The notes under the pieces are model-generated. The model did not search any database, had not been told where the DNA came from, and worked only from the letters and a program-made list of their open reading frames with translations. DNA of 62,000 bases, taken from the NCBI GenBank assembly GCA_012295275.1, contig CM022670.1, positions 27,618,881 through 27,680,880 of the forward strand, given 5' to 3'. This DNA comes from Chrysomallon squamiferum. Lineage: Eukaryota > Mollusca > Gastropoda > Neomphalida > Peltospiridae. Below are positions 13,479 through 26,510 of the stretch, in pieces (the first letter of the stretch is position 1; the number at the start of each line of letters is the position of its first letter). The position numbers were made by a program, and so were the translations under genes.

Positions 13479-15149
13479 TATATATATTTATCCAGTTAAA
13501 CAAAATACTGTTCATAATAAAGTTTATTGTCTGCAGTTAAAAACAAAACAAGTAAACAAAAAGAACCTAAATACTTTTGAAGAATGCAATATATTCATGT
13601 TTGGCTGGAGTTATTCTAGAAAAGCCAACTTGTGGATTTAGGGATATGGGATTGAAAATAGGCTTGATATCTGATGAAAACAAGCAGTTGTAACATATGG
13701 ATATTCTGAAGTACATTTTAAGTATATTTTAATTATGGAAATACACTGTATTTGTAATACACTGTTTGTTTAAAGTTACTGGAATACATTTTGTAATTGT
13801 AATATTAGTATGCTGCATGTTTGTAAATCTGAATACACTATATTTGAAATGCTGGAACACACTTTTTATAATACCCAGTAGCTTATGTGTTTATAATGTA
13901 TGATATAGTGTTTGAAATGCTAACATTTTTGTGATAGAAAAATTGGTTCATAAATTATAGAAATTGATTTTTCATATAATTATGTTAATGTATATTTTTT
14001 CTTTGTCTTATAAATAAAAAACGTATCTAATACAAAGTTATAAATTTGGTTGTCAGGTCTTAGACCAAATGTTTGAATGTTTATTACATAGCAGTCTCGA
14101 AACTAAAAATTATTATTTCTGTGAAAATAATTATTTCAAAGGGATTTTTATTTGTATATTATTTTATTCTTCTTTTTTTCTGAGGGCAGAAGATAGGGTT
14201 TTATTCTGAATTGTATTGTTCTTTTCTTTATTATTTATAAAAAAAAAAATTAAATAAGCAATTAGCCCAACAAAGTTAGCTGATGCTTATAGATATGTAC
14301 CCAGTATTTTTGTTTATTTTATTTAAACAAAGCTATTATTATATTTATGTGTTAAAAAGATTGAGTGCATAGACAGAGTAAACATTATGATGATTATGTT
14401 TTGTTATTTTTTTAATGTGTGATTATGTTTTCATTTTTATTTATATTTTTTATTTTTTTCGCTCCTTTTTTCATGAAAACAACAGAAGATAAATTAGAAT
14501 AATTAATTTTGTTTTTAAATAAAAAATAAAAATAGTATCTATCACCAACATTTAGGTTGTAATATAAAAATCTTTTTTTTTTCTTCATAATTGCAATTTT
14601 TCATAAATTAATCTTTCACTGGAATTTAAAGTATTATATTATTATTTTTTATATTATTATTTATTTATTTTATTTGTTTTAAGTGTTTATTTGTTTATAA
14701 TTTTTGTCAGATAATACAAATAGTGGACTTTGAAATTAATTAGATTTTCATTAACTAAAAATGCACAAAGTAGGAATATAAAATAGAGAAATATTTTAAA
14801 AATAATTACATTGAATAAGTTAAAGAATAAAAAAAATCTTAATAATGAGAGGAAATTGGGATGAAATATGATAATTAAAGCACTGATTTCAATTAAAAGC
14901 AAACCAAAGCAAAAAATCAGAAACTTCATTTTTGTAGATAAATAAATTTTTGTTTCAGTTTGTTTATTCATGGAGTGAATCTTCATTCAGAGAGAGATTG
15001 CTTCAAGAATTTATAACAACAATTTACACATCTTTGTTTTATGAATAGATTTGAGATATTTTTTGTAGGAAATTAAAAGTTTAATTCCATATAAAAAAAA
15101 AAAATAATAAGGAATATTGATACATTAATAAATTTCTTAAATTTTTAAT

Positions 15150-15278
15150 TTTTATATTATTAATATTCTATTTCACTTTAATGTTTCCCATATCTAGTCA
15201 TTTCTGATTGTATAATTAAAAACTGTATCTCTTTTTATTCATAATTGTGTATTTATCTGGGGTAAATCTAAAATGTAA
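15150..15278 (+). repeat. Dispersed direct repeat, copy 2
   Basis: This is the partner of the copy at 13340-13478, about 1.8 kb away in direct orientation. The order of shared blocks is the same. It may be part of an uncatalogued interspersed repeat family. Confidence 0.65.
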
Positions 15279-15867
15279 AACTAATGAAAATATTAACGTA
15301 AAATAATTATAATATTCTGAAAAAAGTATATATTTTATTGTTTTATCTGAAAATGATAAACATCATTGGTTAATTTAAAAATTTTATATTTCAACTCTAA
15401 TTCATATTATATCTTTTTGATGCAAAATTGTACATTTCATTGGCTGGTCCTATGGATATATTTTATTTTGTGCATTTTTAAATGTAGCATTTAATAATAG
15501 TATGAATGATGAATTTCACTGATTCAGTGTTTAAAAGAAAAAGAAAAATATAAAATACCAGTTTTGGTTTTTTTTTTTTTTTTGCATGCCTCTATGTATG
15601 TGTGTAGTAGGCCACTCTAGTTAAAGAAAATGTTCTTTGAATTTATTTATTGAAATAAATATGCATCTCATTTGTACACTACACAAACATAAATAGCTAT
15701 GTATGTTTCTTTAAATTTTATATAATTATTTCTCACCTCCATTTTATCACTGTACAGAAATAAATAAAATTTACCAGTTTTCATTTAGTTATGTTCTTTA
15801 TTTTTTTATTTTTTTTTTGCAAGCAGTTCATATATTTAAGTATTGTAACAATCATATTGCTTTGAAG

Positions 15868-15925
15868 ACATACATACATACATACACACGTACGTACATA
15901 CATACACACGTACGTACATACATGT
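15868..15925. repeat. ACAT / CGTA tetranucleotide microsatellite
   Basis: The stretch contains runs of CATA interrupted by ACACGTACGTACAT units that occur twice. It is a simple repeat outside genes. Confidence 0.85.
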
Positions 15926-16379
15926 AGTTGATTTTTAAAAACATAGGAAATGTGAGTATTCACACAGCTTAATGAGTTATTCTAACTCACAACTGACAGG
16001 ATTCTTATTAAAATAAATATGTTAATTATTTTAAAAATAAAAAACGAAAACTATATGCCACTGATTTTGAAAATAATTATTATTTAAAAAAAAGAAAGAA
16101 GAAGAAAAAACAAAAAAAGAAAGAAAAACCTGTTTAAAAGCAATCCAGTGAACAGATTTTATTAATTAAGGACAGAAATAATAGTATTGTATTATTTAGG
16201 AAATACTGTAAAACAATATTTCACTGATATCTCTGATACTGAATACTAAAAAAAATATATAAACTAATCGCACCAGCAAAACTTTTCTGTTATTTTTTAA
16301 TTTTTAAAATTTTTTAAAATAAATTTGTATTTCTTTTACACCGAAAAAGAAAATATCATTGTCGTTCGTATATTTTCGT

Positions 16380-16623
16380 GGAATTATTTCTGACATATTA
16401 TTTATTACGGTTTCTACATCCAATGGGGTCCAGATTAAGGGAGACAACTCTCAATTTTTGTTGCAAAATAAACATGGCGAAAATGCAAAAAAAAGTGTGT
16501 GAAGCTTACGATGGGTCTTTCCAAAAAAAGTATTCATTATCAGTTGTATAGATACACAACAAGTATAAAAATGATACCTTAATACATATATTAAATGGTA
16601 ACCGCTTATACGCGGATGCCAGC
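16380..16623 (+). promoter_or_regulatory. PDZD8 proximal promoter / 5'UTR with YY1-like site and short uORF
   Basis: Immediately upstream of the PDZD8 ATG the DNA is less AT-rich and keeps CpGs. AACATGGCG at 16471-16479 matches the YY1 core seen at start regions of many animal genes. The ATG within it (16474) opens a 25-codon frame ending TAG before the main start, a possible uORF. AAGGGAGACAACTC lies at 16437-16450, resembling a motif I recall as frequent in mollusc DNA. Site matches are seen; function is inferred. Confidence 0.45.
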
Positions 16624-17553
16624 ATGTTAAATTTACCATTTAAATTTTATATCGGAGAAGATCAAAGATTTTTGCTTGAAGTAGTATTAATTTCAGTGCT
16701 GGCGGGTATATTTTTGACGTTATTTCTGCAGTACCTGTTTTTTAAATTACGATTTGGAGTTCTGCCGGTATTATCACCGCCTACCAAAGAACAATTCCCC
16801 AAGATAAAACTTCCAAAAGTAAGTATGGTAAACATGATAGATTGTTATATGATTTAATTTGTTTGGTTTTTGCTTTAGAGTAAAGTGACAGATTGTGCCT
16901 GTGCGTACATACTTCTGTTAACAATAGTCGAATAGAACATTTTAGAATATGGTGAAATGACGTATAAAAAATAAATATAATAAAATGTAAAAAGAGTAGG
17001 TCGTTTATAGACAAAACCTTTTAGAATATGGTGAAATAACTATAAAAAATAAATATTATAAAATATAAAAAGAGTAGATCGTTTATAGCTAGTTAGAATA
17101 TTAGAGAAGGATTTATGATAGAAAATTATTTGACAGATTGATGTCAGAAATTAGAAACGTTTTTGAATGTGATATTTAAATACATTATATTATTCTTTTT
17201 TTTTTTTTTTTTTTTTAACCATCAGTTCAGTTTATCTGTAAAGTCTTCTGTAACAAGATATTACAGACTTTACTTTTTACATCTTTTATTGTTTTTAACC
17301 GCTTGGGAGATTAGTTTGAAGCAATCTTCATCTTGCCAATGATCCTCATTTTGACTGTTTAGATTGGAATACAATGGCTGTCAGTCTATACTATATTTTA
17401 GATTTTAGAATTGAACTTGGTTGTCAGAATATGAGACACTAGATATATTAAAAACATTGAAAGTTAATAACTTAAAAAATCCCTAAGCATCTCTTTATTG
17501 CTTACACTAGTTGTATTATGAGAACGTAAAGTTTGTAGGACACAGAAAATTTC

Positions 17554-17588
<35 letters not shown>

Positions 17589-20500
17589 ATGTAGTGTTCC
17601 AATAGCTTGATGGTTATATCAGTTAAATGTATTGTTTAAATCTTTGGATGGCCCGATTACTCATATGGAACTGTATTATTATTATTTTTTTCATATTTTG
17701 TCCTTCAGTTTTAATATGTTTTCTCTCAGGTTTTGATAGAAGAAGCTACTAAGTCCAGCTTGAACATCACTGAAAATTGTCTTTGGTTTAATCTTTTAAC
17801 TCAGTTCTTGTTCAGAGAACTTCGAGACACTCAGAGAATCCGAAGGTGGGTCCAGTTAACTTGTTTATTTAAATTTCATAAATTTTCTTTGTCCTGTCTC
17901 TGCTTCTGATTTTCTGGTGATATCCAGTTTAATCCTACACATTAATATTGAAATTGTTTCTGAAAATGTTTGTCTAATATTTTATCTAAATAATAAAGAA
18001 AATTGTAAGCAGTTTTTATTTTATTATGAATTAAACTGTTTATTTATTATACTTTATAATTCCATTGCTAATAGTGCTATTTAAAAAAATAATAATAATA
18101 AATAAATAAAACCTAAAATTTGAAACTATGTTCTATACATAATAAATACATAGATTTCTTTTCATTAGAATGATTGACCTTAAACTAATTTGTTTGTTAA
18201 AAATTTAATTGTAACATTTTATTTCATTTATTTATTTTAGTTATTTTAAAATATTTATAAAATAAATATACTGATGTTTATAAAATTTAATATTCATCCT
18301 TTCCAAAGCTTAGAGGTAACAATTAAGTAGTCACTGAGGATTTTGAAAAATCATTATAACTCATTTTTGTTGCATCATGCATATAATTATTAAATTGTTT
18401 TTCTTTTCCTTTAATTTGATGATAAAGAAGTATTCACAGTTGTATAATTTAATATAAAAGTACTGCATACTGGTGATTTTGAACATCTGTTCAGTACATT
18501 ATTGACATCAAGTTTAAATCTATGAGATAACAAGACGTGTTGCTTTGAGTGCATGTATAATGTATCAACCAGCTGTTGTTAATACATCCTGTTTTGTACA
18601 TACTCTCAGCATGGCAATAAATCAGATACTAGGAGAAATAGAATTAAATAGACTCATTCACTGGCTAATACAAATACAAATATATTAATATTACAATGTT
18701 TCATTGCTGTGATGTTTATTTAATGATCTGTATCTAGTTCTGCTTGTTAAACAGCTTTATGAAATATAAATTGTAAATTATAAAGCAACATGTTGTAACA
18801 ACCAATGAAAGAAATCTTTATAGTTAAATAATAATATTATGGTAAATAATTTTAATTCTGTTATTATTTTTGTATGAACATTATGGTAATATTTATAATT
18901 GTTAATGAAAATGTTGTTGTTGTTGTTAAATAATAATTATGACTTATAAACAGACAGAAATAACATTAAAAAAAACTCTATTGCCTTATATGTTTAAATC
19001 ATATATGTATTAAATATTTACTTCAATTTAAGAAAGACTGGAACAGAATATCATTATATTTATGGATCTGTGTTTGTGTGTGTGTGTATTTTTATATATT
19101 TATTTATTTATTTATTAGCACACAAATATGTGATGATGGTTTTATTAGAATTAAATAGTTTGTTGAACATGATAAAAAAATTTCTTTTGTTAAAGGTGTG
19201 CCAAAGCCTAATTCCATTCTTGAATGGGGCATTCATAATCTGATCACTCTGATACTCAGTTTATCAGGAGAATTGCACACATATTCATTTTAATAAATTA
19301 AAACAAATGTTTGTAAAGTTTTATGATCATTGTTGACAAAAACATGTTTTTTCTATATCAGTCTAACAGTATATTTCTTAAATAATTATCCTCAGATTTT
19401 TTTAATCACTATTTGTTATATGATTGTTATTTAAGATTATCAGTGGATGTTTGATATTTTGACAGTTAAAATATATATGGTGTTTGAAATATTTTATTAA
19501 TATTTTATCTGACCATATAAATTGTTAAGAACTGTGTTATGTTTTAATATTCCTTACAATATTCTTGACCAGTACTGTTAAATGTGAGAATAATTTTATA
19601 TATATATATACATATATAATAAATGCAATGCAAGTATCAGAAAGCTACATTCTGTTAGTTTTTTTCAGATGGGTGATGAAAAAGATGAACAAGGAGTTCC
19701 AGGAACTGTTGTCCACATTGTCAGGAAAGATAATGGACCAGATTATAGTAAGTATTGTGTTAATTTCACACACACACACATTTTTGACATTTTTTTCTGA
19801 AGAGACATAAAAAAACCCAATAATAACTAAACACTGCGGTTATTTCCGTACCCAGATATTAATTAGATTAAACAATCAATGTAAACCCTGTTCATTATTG
19901 TCTCACTTCCATGTGATTATTGATATTCCTTTGTACTAATAGGAGTCTAATACATATTACTTGAAAAATATAAAATATTAATCTGAAATTGCCCTATCAT
20001 TTTCATAACTTAATAAAACTGTATATTTATTATTATAAAAAATAAATAACTCAATCACTGAATAAAAGAAAATCAATCAATAAATAAATAAGAAAGTAAG
20101 TAACTAACTAAATTAATTAATAAATAGTGTTAGATCTACGTGAATAAAACATTCTTTTTGTTTATCCTCTCTTTATTTCTTCTTTAATGGATCTTCTGTA
20201 TTCTATAAAATGAACAACTCTTTGACTGCAGGTAAGACATTTCAACCTAGGTAACAATTTCCCAGTTTTCAAGTCTGTCAGCATCAAAAATGTTATCATT
20301 CATGAAGATGTCATTGAGGTAAGGATGCATTTTTGATAATAAAATATATCTAGTAATATGTAGTTAAAATGGTTTTGTTTTAGTTACAAAATGCAGAAAA
20401 TTGCTCTGTATTTGTGATCAGCAGTATTGCATTTAAATGGTTTATTTTGGAAATTTGTATAATTTCACTGAGAGTATTTTATATTATAAAAATGGTAATA

Positions 20501-20851
20501 ATAAAGAGATAAATGAAAATTATAAATTTTATTTTAATCATAATTTATTTTATTTTCTAAAGGAATTGGATGTCTGCCACATATTTTTTATTTTATAATA
20601 TATATATATTATTTTGGGGATATTTCTTTTTCTCAAGGAATTGGACCTTTGTTTGGATGTTAACTACACAGGTGGGTTTCAGCTGGCTGTGGACGTTTTC
20701 CTTCTCTTCAACAAGTCAGCTTATCTCTCGGTAACAATGAACAAGCTGATGGGCAAGGCCAGGATGCAATTCTCTCGGATGCCATTTACTCATTGGTCAT
20801 TTTCCTTTTATGAGGTAAAACATAGTCGCATAGTCAAAACCATGTGAATAC

Positions 20852-20886
<35 letters not shown>

Positions 20887-23800
20887 ACAAACATGTCTCT
20901 GTTTTTGTGTTTCTGTGTGTTTGTGTAAGTTCAGTGATGATAAACATAATAAGCATGATAAATCCTCATAGTCTGTTTTAATATATTTCCCATTCCAATT
21001 AGTCCTAGGTAATTTGTTTATAAAATGCTGGTATCCTATCTTGTAAAAAGCCATATTTTTAACCATTTATAGTGAAATAATTGACTTTTATGCCTAGTGT
21101 TATAGACCAGTACTGTACCAGTAAACAATAACTGATATCATTTGTTTGTGTGTGTGTGTGTGTGCTTTGTTTCACAACTGAAAGTTTGGTACATTTTTAA
21201 TGTTATCTGTATAATAAAGACAAAATAGTTTTGCTGTGATATATGTTTTTAAATTTATTTTAGGATCCAGAAATTGATTTTGCTGTTGAGTCACATTTTG
21301 ATGGTAGACCTGTTCCTCAAATTGCAACACTAATTATCAGTCAGGTATTAACTTAATTAATTTATTTATTTGTTTATGATTTCTTTTCATTTCAGTTCCA
21401 TTCAGTTCATTTTATTTTTCAAATTATTACTTTTGTAAAATATATTATTCCAGGGATAGGTAAATATCCTATTAGAAACAGTTACTTACATAACTGAAAC
21501 ATTATGTAACATTCAATATATATTTTTAATTTCAAACAGAGACCTGTCAAGAAAAACTTCAATATTTTCAACATTCAAAAAGAAAAATATTTGAAAAGTG
21601 TTCATTATTAAATGATTATTTTTTTTTCTTACAGATACGTCGCAGCATTCGTAAAAAACACACTCTTCCAAATTTCAAGATGAGATTCCAGCCATTTTTC
21701 AGCAAGCCAGAACCGTACGTTCCTCAGAGAGAGCTGAAGGTCGCAGGTCAGAGTATCAGTGTTGGCCAGCTGCGAGTGACTGTTGTGGAGTGTTCTCGAC
21801 TTCCCAGGACTCCCAAGGAAGCACTGCTGTATTGTAATGTTTCTATAGGTGAATTACTGATTTGTTATGTTAAAATCATTCTGTTATTTAGTAATTTATA
21901 TACCATCAGATCTAATAAAAAGCTTTTCCTGCTGTACTGTAATGTTACTATGGGTGAATTATTGTTTTATTGTGTTAGAATTATTCTGTATGATTTTTGT
22001 TTTGTATTTCATTACTTTTAACAGCAAAAGCAAAGTTGTTGTTTTGTATTAGTGTTTTATTATGTTAAAATGATTGTATATTATTTAATAATGCATATTT
22101 CATTACATTTAAAACATACAAAACAACTGCTGTTTTATGAAGTTTTTGTAGGTTTATTAAGATTTCATCCTCTAAAAACAATTATTTAATAACTGAGATA
22201 TATCTTTAAACAAAAAATAATAGACAAAATGTTTTTTTTTTTTTAATTGTTTTTTTTTTCTTTCTTTAGAATATAGTAGGAAATTAAAATTATAGACATT
22301 AGAAAATGCATATGTAAGATTTCTTGGTTGTATTCACTAAGATAGGACTTCCTTTCTTGTACATTCAACAAAATTATAAACTTGATTACTAATGTTATCA
22401 GCATCAAAAAGTGTTAAGTGTTTTATATTAAAAAAAACAGAAACTTCATTAACATTATTTGTGTTTAATGTTTAATTATTTTATTTTATTTTTTTATTTA
22501 TTTATTGTTTTTATTATTATTTAATATTTCATTTTATTATTCTTTCTTTCTTTATTTATTCTATTTTATGTTTTGTTTTGTTTATTATAATTGTTATTAT
22601 TATTAAAAAAAATTTGGTGGTTATCAGATACCTTGCCTTGGAATGAACTGATAGGGATTCAGCAGAGAATTTGGAAAACACTTGAGATCGAAGTGACCAA
22701 AGAGCAGGGACAGAATGTGGGATTAACTTTTAAAGAGGTTGGTATATCATGTTTTGTTTGTCACAGTTTTTGTGAAAATAAACAAGTTCACTGCCATGAA
22801 TAATGGTGATGTTAATAAGAAGAACATAACAGATTCACCACAAATTAATAACAAATTCTGGTATTTAACTATATGGCATAAATAAATAAAATAATTGATT
22901 GTAATACTTATAAATTCCCTTGGTTAAGATATATATTGCCTGTAGTGTACGTAGATTGATAAATTGATGAATACAGATATTTTATTGTTTTTATTTTTAT
23001 ATATTTATTTATTTTATTTTATTTATTTTATTTTTTCTTGTACTGCTCTACACTTCATTTTATATAAATATATGTCTTTTATACTTTAATCCTGTTATTC
23101 TGAATTAATTTATATACAATAATTACATTATCTACTCACTGAAATATCTTTTGTGATGGCCTGTCATTAAACAATTCATCCACCACTCACAATAAATTTA
23201 ATACTGACATATACAATTACGAGCTGCAAAATAATGCAAAACGTTTTAGAACTGTCTACCTGTCTGAAATTATCAACAAAATGTTCCCTTTGATATGGGA
23301 TTAACAGATATATTATTATTATTATTTTTGTTTTTTCAATGTTATTTGAACAAAAATAAATGACAAAACATTTGATTAAACATTTTACTGTGGTGTTGAC
23401 AGGTTTTTTATGGTGATATATGAGATATATTTTAACACCTTTCATTCTGTGGCTCCCTTACTTCATTGACACTATAATATAAAATAATAATAATCACAAA
23501 ACATAAATATAGAGAAGTAAGTCATTATTTGAGCATGCAGTACTTTTAATTCTTTAAATATTGTTATATTAACCCTAGACACCAGTTCAGGAATTTTGGA
23601 AGTCATATATAAAATTTCTGCCTTTCTTTGACATTCTCCACTGAATTAATTAGTACAGTTATAAGATCTGATGCAACAATCATACAGCTATCAATCCAAA
23701 AATTGGCCCATGAAGTTTCTTGCAGTGCAGGGTTAAATGTTGAATTATTTTAAAATGTTTTTACAGGAGCACCTGTTGGACAGGCTGGAAGTGGTTGTAC

Positions 23801-26464
23801 TTGTGGACAGTGTCACACCAGGCACACCAGCAGTGGTAGCAGACATTAGAAAGGTTTTGTTTTATTCCTGTTTAATTTCTAAAATACTTTTAATTGGCCA
23901 CATACAGAAATGGCATTTAAATGAGATTTACTTTTTATACTGAATTTTTAAAAAGATCACCTGATTAACTAAATTGTGAGAGTAAAACATAAATCTTAAG
24001 TAAAATATTCATACATATGCATAATTATATGTATTATGTTTATTAATAATAGTTAACTAGTTTATGGAAAGAAATTAATCTTTAAAGTAAGTGAATTGAG
24101 TTTTTTGTTTTCTATTTCAAACTTGCAGATTAAAAAAAAAGAAAAGCAGAATGGTATTTTGACTAATAAAATATATCTAACAGTATGTATATTACCTTAA
24201 AAAATATGTTACACCTAATGATAACAGTTTAAACATTACATTAACTGTATTAATACTTTCATGAGTTTAAATAATTTGTCTTTGTTTTAACCTTGGTCTT
24301 TTTTCTCTTTTTTTTTCTTTCTCTTTTTTTTCTTTTTTTTTTTTTTCTTTCTTTTGTTTCCCCTCAGAATGACATCTTGTTAGCAGTTGGTACCACAAAG
24401 GTATCTTCTTCAAAGCATGCTGCCAAACTCATCAGGAATGCAGGAGAAAAGTAATAAAAAATTTATAAATTTTTAGACACAATGATTTTCAGGTTTCAGA
24501 CTTGAGATTGTTCTAAAAACAAAAATTTTATTCTTTTGAGAATTATTTTCTTTAAAAAAAACAACTGAAAAAGAACAACAACCTCCCCATAAATAAAGGA
24601 ATAATTTAAAAAAAAAAAAAAAAAATCAAAATCATTTGAACATTTGTTAAGCAGAATAAATATCTTTCTTTTCAAACTTTCAGAAATTGATTTAGTTCTT
24701 TTCTGTATTATTAATTTAAACCTTAATGTGTTAAATATATAAAATTATAAAATTATTTTCTGTGTCACTGTTTGAACTCCTTTTTTCGTTAAATATTAAT
24801 ATGACTCTAAATGAATATGAATATAATTAGATATTTTTAAAGTGGATTCATCTAGTAACATTAGTACATTTGTCTTTTTTACATCTTATATACTAGTATT
24901 TTTTAAGAAAATGTTTCACTAAAGATAATAACATTAAATGATTTTAAAAAAATAATAATTAAAACAAAATTTAAATTTATTTTATTTTTCTCAGTGTTGA
25001 CCCATGAATGAAAAGACAACTTCCAAATATGATGTCAGATCTTAAATACATTTGGAAGAGAGCATTTAAACAAACAGAACATGTTTTAATTGATACAAAT
25101 TCATGGATTTCATTAATGAAAGAATAATAAGAATATTGTTATGATTTAGAGTTTCTCGCACAATATTTTAAATTGTATTGCAGTATCTTGGTGCTTGGTG
25201 AGTTTTTGTAATGTAACACTGTTTTTTGCAGGTTCACATTACGAATTGACAGGGCAGATTCAAAACATTACAAGTATTATGAAGATACCATCAGTTCAAA
25301 GGTTTACTCTAATTTTGTTTCTTCTTCAGTTTTTACTTCATTTGCTCCATCATACTCTTTTGAACTGCTTCTGTTTTTTCATTTTAACAAAGACTGTGCT
25401 GTTTGATAATTGTATATTTGTCTTACTTATAAATGGAATATCTTATTTCACAGCTCTCAGATAAATCGTTTAAAAGTTTTATTTTGTCACTGGGAAATTT
25501 CAGGTGTTTTTTTCATAATTAAGATTTGTCATTTTTATTTTATAGTGAAATAATCTCTCTCTTTTATTTCATTATTATGAAATATATTTTTTCATAGCAG
25601 TCAAATGTTCATCTGGTTTCATAGCTCTGTAAATTATGCCGTGTTTCATGGTACTGAAATATCTGTTTTGTTCCATAGCTCTGACATGTTTCTTGTTTCA
25701 TAACCAGGAAATGTCTCTAGTTTTATGACTGTGAAGTGTCATTGCTGTAAAATGTCTGTTCAGTTTGGTAATGTTACTAAAGTTATACAGACCAGTCTCT
25801 TTTCATTCCTTGTCATATTATATTCAACAGGATTCTGTCATGATGTCTGAAATGGGAGATGAAACTCAGTCTGAATATGCTGATGATGAATTTGTAAACA
25901 TCAGTATTAAAGGTGGTGATCAAATGTCTCTCAGGTCAGCAACTGCATCAGAAACTAAATCAGTGAAGCTTCCAGACAGCTACATGAGGATGCCCCGCGC
26001 TGCAGCAGATGACTCTGATGGTGAATCATCGAATCATATATCTCTGAGAAAGAAAGGACGATCAGAAAGTGTCCCTTGTTTGACCATACCTGTAAGTGTG
26101 TGTGTCACCTATTTAGTTATGTATGCAGTGCAGATGAGTGTCTGTTTACATGTGTTTGTATATGAGTGAGTGTGTTTATGTGTCAAATATTATTGAGTAT
26201 GTTTATGTGTATAATATGAGTATGTGTGCTTATGAGTATAATATGAGTGAGTGTGTTTATGTGTATAATATAAGTGAATGCTTAAGTGTATAACATGAGT
26301 GAGTGTGTATGTGTATAATATGAGTGAGTGTGCTTATGTGAATAATATTGTTGAGTGTGACTATTAGTGTAATATGTGTAAGTGTGTATTTATGTGTATA
26401 AGTATGTATACTGGGAGCAATTGTGAGAAATGAATGTTGGTGTATGAGTGATTCATTGTGTGTG

Positions 26465-26510
<46 letters not shown>

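Larger units (their letters stand above)
9460..16330. other. Long AT-rich non-coding interval (POSH 3'UTR and intergenic)
   Basis: About 7 kb follow the POSH stop. No frame has coding character on either strand; the longest frames are low-complexity Ile/Phe/Lys/Tyr strings. The interval holds an (AAAC)-rich patch, poly-T and poly-A runs (for example 11396-11415), a diverged 130-bp repeat pair and an ACAT/CGTA repeat. The proximal part probably includes the POSH 3'UTR. Candidate AATAAA signals are frequent and not discriminating. Confidence 0.6.

Noticed and set aside
9460-16330. tRNA, rRNA or snRNA gene in the large intergenic interval
   Set aside because: I looked for A/B-box-like and cloverleaf-type GC-rich segments and saw none; the interval is uniformly AT-rich.
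21867-22052. Separate small hydrophobic protein gene after PDZD8 exon 7
   Set aside because: It is a shifted-frame reading of the duplicated exon-edge region, and its content is better explained by the tandem duplication.
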